The translations under genes were made by a program, and so were the position numbers. Below the pieces are notes generated by a model that saw only the letters and a program-made list of their open reading frames with translations, did not search any database and was not told the DNA's origin. A DNA stretch of 64,000 nucleotides from contig JAEZJF010000018.1 in NCBI GenBank assembly GCA_023415825.1, positions 124,001 through 188,000 on the forward strand, in the 5' to 3' direction. The first letter of the stretch is position 1. The number at the start of each line of letters is the position of its first letter. Below are positions 27,215 to 36,601 of the stretch, piece after piece. Source of the DNA: Bacillota bacterium. GTDB taxonomy: Bacteria > Bacillota > Clostridia > DSM-8532.

Positions 27215-28831
27215 TCACTTATTAAAACGGTTCAGGGCATTCTGGGTAATCTGAACAGCCCGTTTGATCCCCATATCCTCAAGGGTGGATACATAATGAT
27301 CCCATTCCTTATTGATATCCAAAGCCCCAATAATAAATTTCACCGTACAATCATTGACGTATGCCGTGACTGCAGATACGATAGCCGCACGTTCGCCCGC
27401 CTCTGCCCCGGCATAGTGAAGCTGGTCAGGCAGAATATAGTCGTCATCGGCGGTACCCCAGATCTCAAGCGCTTTGATATCTTTTTCAGGAACTGCTGAT
27501 AATTCTCTGGTCCAGTCATAAAGGCCCCCGAATTTCGATGGCGGCATCAGGTAGAGCGCCTGGGCCTGAGGCATGCTGTATAGCGGATTATTTTTGATTT
27601 TTTCCGTTACAACCGGCTTACCATGGGAATCATAAACGAAGGTATCATTCTCAATACCATAATTTGAAAAAAGAGCGCCCTCTTCTGTATAAAAGTAATT
27701 TAATATCTGCATGGCCACAGTGGGATATTTGCAGCTTGTGGATATAGTAACAGGATGCCCCACAATACTGTCCTCTCTGCGAATATGCAGTTTATCTCCT
27801 TTACGGATTACAGGTGAAGGAATCGGCACGACCTCTATTCCATTGCTTGCTCTCTCATATTCCGATATCAAGGTATACATGGCGTTCCATGCTCCCGTCT
27901 CCCCATTTATGACCATGGATTTATCTACCTGCCATGCGCCGTTAGTCATAAAATCGGGATCTATGAGACCTTTCTTATACCAGTCGTTTAGTAATGAAAG
28001 ATAAGACCTCCAATTGTCGGTGATGGGGCCATAATAAACCTTACCGTCAATCTGCATAAATGTTTCCATGACATCAAATCCCGCACTTAAAGCATGGGAT
28101 ATGCTCATATAGCCGTTCTGCCCTATTGAGAGTGGTGCATAGGCACCCATTTCGGTTTTAAAGAGCGTCAACATTTTCTCCCAATCATCAAAGGTGACAG
28201 GCATCTCCAAGCCCAAATCATCCAACCAGTCTTTTCTGACTTGTAATCCCATCCATGGCCCCTGGGGTTCTATATAAAAGACATTGACGCAGACAACTCT
28301 GCCCTTGGCCGTGGTTGTGCTTTTCTCCAAAAACGGATCACTTGTCCTTAGTCTGTTGTAATCTTTTAAGTAAGTTTCCAGATATGGCGTCAGATCCAGA
28401 TAGAGCTCATCATCAACAGCAGCGTCCCATCCATCCGGATAAGCATTCCCGTCGTGTGTGATAATATCCGCCATCTCTCCGGATGCTACCATTTCGTTAT
28501 AGACTTCCTGTTCCTTCTCCAGCTCCGGCATAACAAATTCGAAATTGACGCCTGTCCTTCTCTCCAGTTCTTTAAAAAACTCATTCTCACCAAAATCATC
28601 AATAATACCAATATGATTGGAATCAAGAGCCGCAAAAACTGTTAATGTAATCATCTCATCGGTTGAAGGAAGCTGTATTATGCCTGTACCTCTCGGCACA
28701 CTGGTACCGGATGACTCAGTTACCCCAGGTTCGTTGGCAATTGGATAGGGTTGTTGATCGCAGGATATCATCACCAGTGCGGTAATACAATAAATAAGAA
28801 ACAAAGCATAAATTCTTTTATTTTTTATCAT
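27215..28831 (-). CDS. Sugar ABC transporter substrate-binding lipoprotein
   Basis: 538 residues from an ATG after GGAGG; an earlier ATG lacks a ribosome binding site. It has an N-terminal signal with lipobox-like VMISC, so the mature protein is anchored outside the membrane at Cys. The rest is a LplA-type extracellular solute-binding protein (HIGIIDDFGENEFFKELERR; GIEVVPIPSPV). It is the second of two binding proteins in this locus and has its own upstream terminator and a possible promoter. It may serve the same permeases with another ligand. Confidence 0.85.
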   Translation of the reverse strand: MIKNKRIYALFLIYCITALVMISCDQQPYPIANEPGVTESSGTSVPRGTGIIQLPSTDEMITLTVFAALDSNHIGIIDDFGENEFFKELERRTGVNFEFVMPELEKEQEVYNEMVASGEMADIITHDGNAYPDGWDAAVDDELYLDLTPYLETYLKDYNRLRTSDPFLEKSTTTAKGRVVCVNVFYIEPQGPWMGLQVRKDWLDDLGLEMPVTFDDWEKMLTLFKTEMGAYAPLSIGQNGYMSISHALSAGFDVMETFMQIDGKVYYGPITDNWRSYLSLLNDWYKKGLIDPDFMTNGAWQVDKSMVINGETGAWNAMYTLISEYERASNGIEVVPIPSPVIRKGDKLHIRREDSIVGHPVTISTSCKYPTVAMQILNYFYTEEGALFSNYGIENDTFVYDSHGKPVVTEKIKNNPLYSMPQAQALYLMPPSKFGGLYDWTRELSAVPEKDIKALEIWGTADDDYILPDQLHYAGAEAGERAAIVSAVTAYVNDCTVKFIIGALDINKEWDHYVSTLEDMGIKRAVQITQNALNRFNK

Positions 28832-28899
28832 TGCCGCCTCCATTCTGAATTCTGATCCAATCAGAAAACCTTACGGATCTCATAATCTCTGCTGTTTAT

Positions 28900-28905
28900 A
28901 TTATA
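28900..28905 (-). promoter_or_regulatory. Possible -10 element for the downstream binding lipoprotein
   Basis: TATAAT on the minus strand 69 bp before the ATG at 28831, just after the terminator of the preceding gene. The -35 region 17 bp upstream is poor (TACCAT), so it may need an activator. Confidence 0.4.
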
Positions 28906-28961
28906 CCAACACAGCCACAGGTATGGTATGAGGAAAACATAGTAGGGTATGTGCATGTATC

Positions 28962-28992
28962 AAAAAGCAGCCGGCTTAGCCGACTGCTTTTT
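28962..28992 (-). terminator. Terminator after the first binding lipoprotein
   Basis: On the minus strand AAAAAGCAGTCGGC and GCCGGCTGCTTTTT form a strong stem with a three-base loop and one mismatch, 17 bp after the stop of the gene at 29009. The T run follows on this strand. It should reduce transcription into the next binding protein gene. Confidence 0.75.
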
Positions 28993-29008
28993 AATCAATA
29001 GAACAGCT

Positions 29009-30616
29009 TTATTTGTATCCGTACTCCTCGCAATAAGCTTTGTATTGTTCGATGAAAGCATCACGGCAGGTCTTAAGTCCTGCATCTTCAGCTTTTTTTA
29101 AGAAGTCTTTAACAGCCGCTTCCGGATCAGCAACAAATCCTGCCTGAATCGGTGCGAGATATTGTCTCATAACATCCGACACAGCGCCTCTTTCAACCTG
29201 ATAAGCACTATAGTCCTCTGTAAAGTTTCCATAGACATTGATATTCGGGAACTTTGTCTTAGCGCCCAGTTCCGAATACTTGCCAACCAATTGATTCAGA
29301 AGCTTATCGCTTTCCTGAGCCAATTTGAAGTCGTTGTTTCTCAGGTTCCAGGTGTTTAAGCTTTCATACTTGAAGTCTTCGGATAAGTTCTTATAGTATC
29401 CTTCTGCGGTTATTTCGTAATGTGTTCCCTTGATACCGCATTGTACCAGCTCGTTAATCTCTTTATCGGCAAGGAAAAGGTTAAGAACCATCATAGCTCT
29501 CTCAGGGTTCTTTGAGTCACGCGGGATAGCTGTTCCATTCTGGGTGGCAGCTGCTGGATATATGACGCCGTTCTTTTCTCCGAAAGCAACATATCCTGCT
29601 TTCCAATCAGGATGATTCTTTTGAAACTCATTAACAGCATCAATATATTTATTTGGGTTCTGTCCAGCTACTTCTGCTACGCATAGGCCATGCTTGAAGG
29701 AGTCCGCATTGTTAGGATCTGATAAAGCGCTCTTTGACCAGAATCCAAGATCAGACCACTTTTTCATAAGCTTTAAATCATCAAAGAATTCCGGTGAATT
29801 CCAATAATCATAAACTTCACCCGGGGTCTCATAGTTTGCAGCCAGTCCGTAAGGCAGGCCGCTAATAGTAACCCATGGATACTTGAAGTTAATTGCGGTA
29901 AATGCATCAAAGGCTGTGGTCAAACCGCTGCTTTCTGCAGTCGTAACAGTCAGAAGACCTTGTTTGGGGTCATTCTTTTGTACGCCCAAGAGATAAGCTT
30001 CGAGATTTTCAATAGAATCAGGTACAGGAAGATTCCATTTTTCTCTTAAATCTTCACGGTACTTGACACCGCTTACTGTATATTCGGGCCATGTATTGGG
30101 TATTGCATAGAGTGCTCCGTTGATTTTGCACTGGTTCAGGAGGCCCTCATTAACAATTTTCGCAATTTCAGGCGCATATTGAGGCATCAATTCGTCCAAA
30201 GCAAGGAATGCACCGGAATTGGCAAGTGTACCATAGTTATTCCAGTTTGCAATATAGATCAGGTCCGCACCGCCGGATGTAAGCTGCAGATTGTATTTCT
30301 GAGTCCAATCTGTCCAGGTGGAGAACTGGAAATCAACTGTAGCGTTTACCTTTTCCAAAAGCTTGGCATTGAGTGCATCTTCAACCACCTGTTCATCCTT
30401 CGGTGGATCACCCATTACATAGAAAACCAGATCAACTCTTTCTGATGTGTCAATTGCCGGCGTTGAAGGTGATGCAGACTCAGAAGCAGTCGGTGTAGCA
30501 CTAGTGCTGGTTGAAGGGGTATTTGCTGCCGGATTCGCTTTACCGCCGCATGCAGCGAGCGTAAGGACCATGCAGACCGCGAGTAGTATGCTCGCAATTT
30601 TTGTGACCTTTCTCAT
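29009..30616 (-). CDS. Sugar ABC transporter substrate-binding lipoprotein (LplA-type)
   Basis: 535 residues starting at the second of two ATGs, 6 bp after AAGGAGG. The signal peptide ends in the lipobox LTLAACGG; a Ser/Thr/Pro/Ala-rich linker of about 30 residues follows. The binding domain begins at VDLVFYVMGDPPKDEQVVED. It sits directly downstream of two permease genes. LplA-type proteins bind oligosaccharides and uronate-rich glycan fragments. No ATPase gene is present, so a shared MsmX-like ATPase probably powers import. Confidence 0.9.
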   Translation of the reverse strand: MRKVTKIASILLAVCMVLTLAACGGKANPAANTPSTSTSATPTASESASPSTPAIDTSERVDLVFYVMGDPPKDEQVVEDALNAKLLEKVNATVDFQFSTWTDWTQKYNLQLTSGGADLIYIANWNNYGTLANSGAFLALDELMPQYAPEIAKIVNEGLLNQCKINGALYAIPNTWPEYTVSGVKYREDLREKWNLPVPDSIENLEAYLLGVQKNDPKQGLLTVTTAESSGLTTAFDAFTAINFKYPWVTISGLPYGLAANYETPGEVYDYWNSPEFFDDLKLMKKWSDLGFWSKSALSDPNNADSFKHGLCVAEVAGQNPNKYIDAVNEFQKNHPDWKAGYVAFGEKNGVIYPAAATQNGTAIPRDSKNPERAMMVLNLFLADKEINELVQCGIKGTHYEITAEGYYKNLSEDFKYESLNTWNLRNNDFKLAQESDKLLNQLVGKYSELGAKTKFPNINVYGNFTEDYSAYQVERGAVSDVMRQYLAPIQAGFVADPEAAVKDFLKKAEDAGLKTCRDAFIEQYKAYCEEYGYK

Positions 30617-30669
30617 ATACATCCTCCTTGAAATCCTTTTATATTAAAGCATATCGTTATGCCTCAATA

Positions 30670-31560
30670 TCATCCTTTTACTGCACCGATGGTAATGCCG
30701 GAAACAAAATATCTCTGAACGAAGGGGTAGAACAATAGAACAGGGCCCGTAGCCACCACTGCCATGGCAAGCTTAAGAGACTCAGTGGGTAGATCCGCCG
30801 TAGTCAAACCTGTGTATTGAGCCATCTGCCTCATGGCTTGTGTTGCATTCAACAGGTTATAAAGGTAGAATTGAAGCTCCCATGTATTGCTGTTTATGCT
30901 GAACATGGAAGACCGATACCAGTCATTCCAATATCCCAATGCCAGGAAAAGTCCTACAGTTGCAATGCCTGGCCCCAGAACCGGGAGTACGATTTTAAAA
31001 AATATGGTTATATGCCCAGCGCCATCAATTTTTGCGGATTCTGTAATTGCATCCGGAACAGCGGATTTCATAAAGGTTCTCATTAATATGACAAGAAACG
31101 GGCTCATCAAAGCAGGAAACCATATGGCCAGGGTTGAGCCCTTAAGTCCTAAAACATTGGCATACATCAGATACCAAGGTATCATGCCACCGCCAAAGAT
31201 ACTGGTGAAGTAAATAAGAAAAGATATGTTGTTGCGGTATTTGAACTCATTCCTGGAGATTACATAAGCACATAAGGAAATCATGATCAATCCGAGGGAT
31301 GTCCCTATGACCGTATAATAGATTGTCATCATATAAGCTTGAATCATGTCATGAGGAGATTTAAAGATTGACTTATATGCTTCCAATGTAAAATTCTTGG
31401 GTAGAAGACCATAACCCTCGGTCAGGATGGTTTGATTATCCGAAAAAGAACCGGATATAATGATAATAAAGGGAAACACACAGATAAGTGCGCCAAGCCC
31501 TGCAAGACAAGTACTTACTATTCTGAATACAACTGTAGAAACAGGTTCCTTAATTCGCAT
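30670..31560 (-). CDS. Carbohydrate ABC transporter permease (LplC/MalG-type)
   Basis: 296 residues with six predicted helices. The EAA loop that contacts the ATPase is AITESAKIDGAGHITIFFKI. The C-terminus FVQRYFVSGITIGAVKG is typical of MalG/LplC-type CUT1 permeases. GGGTGATGAG precedes the ATG. It is 18 bp downstream of the partner permease gene. Confidence 0.9.
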   Translation of the reverse strand: MRIKEPVSTVVFRIVSTCLAGLGALICVFPFIIIISGSFSDNQTILTEGYGLLPKNFTLEAYKSIFKSPHDMIQAYMMTIYYTVIGTSLGLIMISLCAYVISRNEFKYRNNISFLIYFTSIFGGGMIPWYLMYANVLGLKGSTLAIWFPALMSPFLVILMRTFMKSAVPDAITESAKIDGAGHITIFFKIVLPVLGPGIATVGLFLALGYWNDWYRSSMFSINSNTWELQFYLYNLLNATQAMRQMAQYTGLTTADLPTESLKLAMAVVATGPVLLFYPFVQRYFVSGITIGAVKG

Positions 31561-31578
31561 ATCTCATCACCCTTTCAA

Positions 31579-33081
31579 CTAAAACAGTGCGTAGTCGGGA
31601 TTCCTTTTTTTAACAAGATGATTGGTTACGACGATGACAATAAACCCAAACACCGCCTGATACAGACCCGCTGCCGTTCCTATTCCGATGTTCAGCGGCT
31701 GCGTGGTAGTGATTCTGTACACATAAGTATCAAATATATCCGTCAAATTATAGAGTAACCCGTTATTCCCTATAAGCTGATAAAACAATTCGAACTGTCC
31801 CTTCATAATGCTTCCCAGTGCATAAAGAAGAAGTATTATAAAGGTAGGTTTTATCAGAGGCAATGTAATAAAGCGAATTTGTTGGAATATGCTTGCACCG
31901 TCAATCTTGGCGGCTTCATAATACTCTTCGTTGATACCGATGATAGAAGCCAGGTAAATCACCATGCCATATCCCAGGTTTTTCCAAATATAAAATAAAG
32001 CAATAAGCACCGGCCAGTAACTGGGGGTATTATAAAAGTCAATCCGTTCCATTCCTGCCGCTGTGATAAAGCTATTAATAACGCCGGATTTGTATTCAAA
32101 CATGTTATAGATAAAAACCTTTAAAATAACATACGATACAAAGTAGGGCATGAACATAAGGGTTTGAGAAAACTTTCTGAACCATTTTTTTGCGATCTGG
32201 CTTACAAAGATTGCAAACGCAACCTGCAGAACATTGCCTATAACAATAAACACGAGATTATACATGACTGTGTTTCTAGTCAGTTTAAATAAGTCTGCCT
32301 TGAACAAGTGCTGGAAATTTTTAAGTCCGATGAATGGACTTGCCCACAAACCATCCTTAAAATTGAAAGATGTAAAAGCAAAATAGATACCGATCATGGG
32401 CAGATAGGCATTGATTAGAAAATAGATGAATGTCGGAACAAGCATCAGGAACAAAATCCAATTGGTTTTAAGCTCGTGAAAGAAACCATGTTCTTTGTAC
32501 AGTTTCCGTTCTTTGACCTCCACAATTGTTATAATCGCATAAGCCATGCAGGACAAGATGCCTATCAGATAGACAATGGGTGAAAGCGCAAAGCCGGTTA
32601 TGCCAAATTTGGAATTAGAAAAGGATATGTACCCAATGGATCCCATGGATAATACAAAACTAAAAAGCATGGCCGTCTTGGCTACGAAATACACATTTAA
32701 GTTGCCGTATGTATTCTTCTTTTTCTTAATAATCCGAAAAAGGAATTGACCTTGAAAATAGAGCACCGCAATCGCAAGCCCGAAAAGAAGCATGGCATAC
32801 AGGCCTATACTACCCTGCTTTGTGTCCTGAACAAATGAAAGAACATTGAATAAACTGTACTTTGTCTGTAAGGTACTAATTACGGATTCCTTGAGCTTGA
32901 ACCGGGTATACAGGGATTCTGCGCCGACCACTTCAAACCATTTGGCATATGGCAGAGTAAAGACGACTGTAAAAATGGAAACTGCCATGGTAATCCAAAC
33001 TGCCAGGTTCTTACCATGATACTCCCTACCAAGCACTTCGGTACAACCTACGGCCGGCAGACGCTCTGTTTCTTTCTTCAT
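31579..33081 (-). CDS. Carbohydrate ABC transporter permease (LplB-type) with long N-terminal membrane extension
   Basis: 500 residues. Residues ~205-500 are a normal LplB-type permease: FLMLVPTFIYFLINAYLPMI at the start and the EAA loop YEAAKIDGASIFQQIRFITL near 410. The first ~200 residues are extra, with four or so hydrophobic segments (for example VWITMAVSIFTVVFTLPYA) and a Lys-rich loop. Ordinary LplB proteins are about 300 residues. AGGAG precedes the ATG and there is no start with a ribosome binding site at the family's usual position. It is the first gene of the sugar operon. Confidence 0.85.
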   Translation of the reverse strand: MKKETERLPAVGCTEVLGREYHGKNLAVWITMAVSIFTVVFTLPYAKWFEVVGAESLYTRFKLKESVISTLQTKYSLFNVLSFVQDTKQGSIGLYAMLLFGLAIAVLYFQGQFLFRIIKKKKNTYGNLNVYFVAKTAMLFSFVLSMGSIGYISFSNSKFGITGFALSPIVYLIGILSCMAYAIITIVEVKERKLYKEHGFFHELKTNWILFLMLVPTFIYFLINAYLPMIGIYFAFTSFNFKDGLWASPFIGLKNFQHLFKADLFKLTRNTVMYNLVFIVIGNVLQVAFAIFVSQIAKKWFRKFSQTLMFMPYFVSYVILKVFIYNMFEYKSGVINSFITAAGMERIDFYNTPSYWPVLIALFYIWKNLGYGMVIYLASIIGINEEYYEAAKIDGASIFQQIRFITLPLIKPTFIILLLYALGSIMKGQFELFYQLIGNNGLLYNLTDIFDTYVYRITTTQPLNIGIGTAAGLYQAVFGFIVIVVTNHLVKKRNPDYALF

Positions 33082-33261
33082 ATCCTTGCTCCTATTTTAG
33101 AGTTTGTCGACCTCAGCATCATATTTATCTTAGCTTAATGGGCTTGAAAGCTTAAATCCCCAATACTTGACATGCATTAGTAACAATGTATAAAAGACAT
33201 TCCTATTTTTGTAGGTGGATTCGTAATATTTGATATGTGTTGCTTATTTGGTGCACTATAT

Positions 33262-33289
33262 ATTATAATAATTGTGCATATCTGGTAAA
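33262..33289 (-). promoter_or_regulatory. Probable promoter of the sugar ABC operon with inverted repeat
   Basis: On the minus strand TTTACC and TATAAT are 16 bp apart. An inverted repeat TGCAC (33252-33256)/GTGCA (33274-33278) spans the -10 box and could be a regulator site. The 294 bp between the divergent permease and AraC genes hold nothing else I recognise. Confidence 0.42.
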
Positions 33290-33375
33290 GCGCAACTCCA
33301 ACTATTGTCTATATTGTACACATAAATAATGGAAAAATTGATGCTATACTAATTAATGCAGGAGGATAAAAAAGC

Positions 33376-35691
33376 GTGAAACTTCGTCTGCATTTTGAGA
33401 AAAAGGACAAGATATTTTATTCCTACCTGATCTCATATCTTGTCATTTGCTTAATTTCTATTTTTCTTACATTTTTCGGCTATTTGAACGCTGAAGAACT
33501 GATCCGCAAGGAGATTCTGACTTCTCAATCCTATATGCTAACACAGCTTCAAAACAGTTTTGACTATTATGTAAATACTGTTCTGAAGATAAACAGAACA
33601 TTATCTGGCAATGAGGGACTTCAATCCCTCATGAAGAATGCAGGTTTTTCTGCCGATGACCTGTTGGCACTCAATCAGCTTAAAAGCGAATTGTCCAACT
33701 CAAAAAAAAGTATGGATTTTTCAAAAGATATGGCTGTGTATTTCTATAAAAGCAATAGCTTTGTAACTACCGGAAAGCGATATGCATCCGAGACCAGCTA
33801 TATGTACACCGAACAGTTCAATATGTCCAACGAGAAATTTTTAAGCTTTATCAATATTTCCTATTCACAGGGCTACAAGATTCTAAAAACTGGGGACAAA
33901 GACTATTCCCTCTTCTTTATTCAGAATATTTATAATTATAATTATAAGAGCAAGCTTGCCACAATATTTACAATTGTTCCCTGGGACAATATTGCCAACA
34001 ATATAGCGGCGATTGAAAACGGTCAAGTATATTGGATCAATGAGGATGGTCAGATTTTGAAGGGGCCGGGCAGCTCTGTACCATTGATTTCTGTTAACTA
34101 CGATGATTTTAAGGTGGAAAATCAGCTCAATGATATCAAAATAGCGCGGGATACTTACATAGGTTCATATAAGAAGTCTCAGTATCTTGATTTCAAATAT
34201 TGCATTCTGATTTTGAAAAGCAGCTATTTTAAACCGATAAGCTATATGAAACTGATAAGCGGTATTCAGATCGTCGTCGCCTTGATGATCGCATTTGCAT
34301 TGTCGTTCTACTATTCCATCAGGAACTATCACCCCATATCCCAGATTATTAACATATTCCGGAACTATAACAAAATGTCGGATGAGCCCGTTAACTTTGA
34401 CAAGATCGGAAAGTATCTTGAAAACCTGATGTCGGAAAACAGGAGCCTCACAAATTCATGGAAGCATGCAAAAATAGAGTTATCCAATCAAGTCTTTTCC
34501 GGGTTTATCAAGGGCTGGAGCTCAGATATCGATACCTTGAGGGAAACCATTGCGACGACAGAGTCCATCACCCTGAAGGAAACAGATTACGTTGTACTTC
34601 TGGTCGCCTACAGGGACGTTGCAAACTGCAATCTGTTCAAGGATGTCCGGCCTGAAAGGGAGGCTATTTCCTATCAGCTTCTTCAGTATGTATTTAATGA
34701 TATCTTTACAGAAAAAATATTATCCAAATTCACCGGTATGCTCTGTTCGTTTGAAGGCACATATCTGTGTATTGCGAACCTGGACGATAAAGAAAATACT
34801 GAAGAGAAGCTGAATCAAAGCATAGCAGAATGTATCAGCTGGTACCGGGAAACACTGAACCTTAATCTAATGGTGGGAGCAAGCAACATACATAAGGATT
34901 TCGAATCGCTCCCGAAGGCCTATAATGAAGCCTCACAGGTTATATCCTTTCAGATGTTCTGGGGAGCTTCATCAGAAACGCTCATGTACTATGATGAATC
35001 CGCTTCTGCTTACAATTCGGAGAATAGCAGTACTCTCCAGTTTCTCGAGAACGAAAAGAAGCTGCATAACCTGCTTGTGGCAAAGGACTTTGAGAAGGCC
35101 TACGCACTGCTTGACAATATCATGGACGAGAGCTTTATTCGGGATATCAATTACATGAGCATCAACCAATGCAGGATGTATAGCTTAATAAACACTTTCT
35201 ACAGCTCTCTGAGCGACATTTTTGTCAAAGACAACAAGGAGCTGTTGCGAAAATTAAAGTCAATCAACCGGTTGCTGGAATCAAATTCTATAGATAAAGC
35301 CAAACAGGTTATGAAAGACATTTTTGATGATGTTCTCAAATATGTGAGTACAAGCTTAATAGATGAGCAGCCGAAATGGCTTACAGATATCGTTGAATTT
35401 GTTGACCGGCATTATTCGGAACCTAATCTGAATATATCAATTATTGCTGATCATGTGGACATGAACCTGACCTATGTAGGCAGAACCTTCAAGAAAAATT
35501 TTGGGTACGGATTAACCGACTATATTCATATACAAAGGCTTAAAGAATGTAAGCACCTTCTGGAAATAGGGAAAAACGTAAGAGAAGCGGCCGAGGCTGT
35601 GGGGTATCTGGATTCCAAAACACTGATCCGAATCTTCAAGAAATATGAGGGCATAACTCCTGGTCAGTTTAGAAATATGTCTCATAAATAA
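33376..35691 (+). CDS. Membrane-bound AraC-family regulator (YesN/LplR-type)
   Basis: 771 residues with GTG start after GGAGGA. A transmembrane helix at ~18-38 (YLISYLVICLISIFLTFFGY), an extracellular sensor of ~250 residues, and a second helix near 300 (IVVALMIAFALSFYYSI) precede a cytoplasmic part. The C-terminal AraC domain is NISIIADHVDMNLTYVGRTF with VREAAEAVGYLDSKTLIRIF and ends GITPGQFRNM. This layout is common beside LplABC-type importers, where it senses a glycan outside the cell and activates the divergent operon. Its 3' end meets the GntR gene. Confidence 0.9.
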   Translation: MKLRLHFEKKDKIFYSYLISYLVICLISIFLTFFGYLNAEELIRKEILTSQSYMLTQLQNSFDYYVNTVLKINRTLSGNEGLQSLMKNAGFSADDLLALNQLKSELSNSKKSMDFSKDMAVYFYKSNSFVTTGKRYASETSYMYTEQFNMSNEKFLSFINISYSQGYKILKTGDKDYSLFFIQNIYNYNYKSKLATIFTIVPWDNIANNIAAIENGQVYWINEDGQILKGPGSSVPLISVNYDDFKVENQLNDIKIARDTYIGSYKKSQYLDFKYCILILKSSYFKPISYMKLISGIQIVVALMIAFALSFYYSIRNYHPISQIINIFRNYNKMSDEPVNFDKIGKYLENLMSENRSLTNSWKHAKIELSNQVFSGFIKGWSSDIDTLRETIATTESITLKETDYVVLLVAYRDVANCNLFKDVRPEREAISYQLLQYVFNDIFTEKILSKFTGMLCSFEGTYLCIANLDDKENTEEKLNQSIAECISWYRETLNLNLMVGASNIHKDFESLPKAYNEASQVISFQMFWGASSETLMYYDESASAYNSENSSTLQFLENEKKLHNLLVAKDFEKAYALLDNIMDESFIRDINYMSINQCRMYSLINTFYSSLSDIFVKDNKELLRKLKSINRLLESNSIDKAKQVMKDIFDDVLKYVSTSLIDEQPKWLTDIVEFVDRHYSEPNLNISIIADHVDMNLTYVGRTFKKNFGYGLTDYIHIQRLKECKHLLEIGKNVREAAEAVGYLDSKTLIRIFKKYEGITPGQFRNMSHK

Positions 35692-35701
35692 TTTTTCATT
35701 C

Positions 35702-36409
35702 TTATTCACTATAGATCTCTTTATCCCCTTGAATGGACTGACCGATATATTCTTCTACCCAGTGCACAGCTCCATCCAGATCCTTCTTGACTATAAACTG
35801 GTATAGCCGGTAGTTATGGTTATAGACGGCTTGCACACCATACAGACGCATGTAGCGCTGCCAAAGGTTGACGATGGGTGCTTTAAACGAATAGTATATA
35901 AGCGGTGCAAAGGCATTGCCGCTGAGAACACAAAGCTCATGATTAAAATTGAAAACAACCTCTGCTGCGTCAGGAATTTTAGTGCATTCACTTAACTTTT
36001 CCAGGTGTGACCAGAGCAGATCCGTTTCCTTCTGGGTAACCCGCGGAATCAAACAGCGCAGTGAAAAGCAGTCAATAAGAATTTTAAACTCCAGAATTGA
36101 GCGGATTTCACTCCGGCGCAGCATACCACCATTGTAATTCATGATGGATATAAGCGTCTCCATGGTACCTTTTCGGCGATAATCAGCCACAAATGTACCG
36201 ATGCGGGGGCGGATTTCCAAAAACCCCTTACCCGCCATTGCCGCAATACCGGCGTTGACAACAGCACGGCTGACACCCATCTGTTCGGCCAGCTCACGTT
36301 CGGTGGGCAGCTGTTGACCAATCTCAATTTCACCGGAAAGAATTCTGTTTTCAATTTCTCGCACAAACAGGTCCTTTAAACTGGGAGCTTTTAGCTTGTC
36401 AAATTCCAT
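35702..36409 (-). CDS. GntR-family regulator with FCD-type sensor domain
   Basis: 235 residues. The N-terminal winged helix has QLPTERELAEQMGVSRAVVN and RPRIGTFVAD. The C-terminal all-helical domain is FCD-like, with possible metal or acid-binding His in FNFNHELCVLSGN and YNHNYRLYQFI. GGAGG precedes the ATG. It is divergent from hypB; a FadR-type operator lies between them, so it probably represses itself and perhaps the hypB operon. Confidence 0.85.
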   Translation of the reverse strand: MEFDKLKAPSLKDLFVREIENRILSGEIEIGQQLPTERELAEQMGVSRAVVNAGIAAMAGKGFLEIRPRIGTFVADYRRKGTMETLISIMNYNGGMLRRSEIRSILEFKILIDCFSLRCLIPRVTQKETDLLWSHLEKLSECTKIPDAAEVVFNFNHELCVLSGNAFAPLIYYSFKAPIVNLWQRYMRLYGVQAVYNHNYRLYQFIVKKDLDGAVHWVEEYIGQSIQGDKEIYSE

Positions 36410-36434
36410 AATATAGCCTCCAATGCTCTGGTAT

Positions 36435-36447
36435 TTGGTATGACCAA
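36435..36447. promoter_or_regulatory. FadR-type GntR operator
   Basis: TTGGTATGACCAA is a perfect palindrome with 5-bp arms and a 3-bp centre and fits the FadR-subfamily consensus TnGTnnnACnA. It lies 26 bp before the GntR start codon, within the region shared with the divergent hypB operon. Confidence 0.6.
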
Positions 36448-36601
36448 GAGAATTTTACTATGAAATTGGACAATTTACAAGGGTCCTGATTGTGTAAATC
36501 GGGGAAAAAGGGGGAATTCCCTATGGAGCAATTGAATAAGCCTAGAAATACTGATAAGCTAAACCTATAGGGTTTGATAAAAAAATAACGAGGTAAAAAA
36601 T

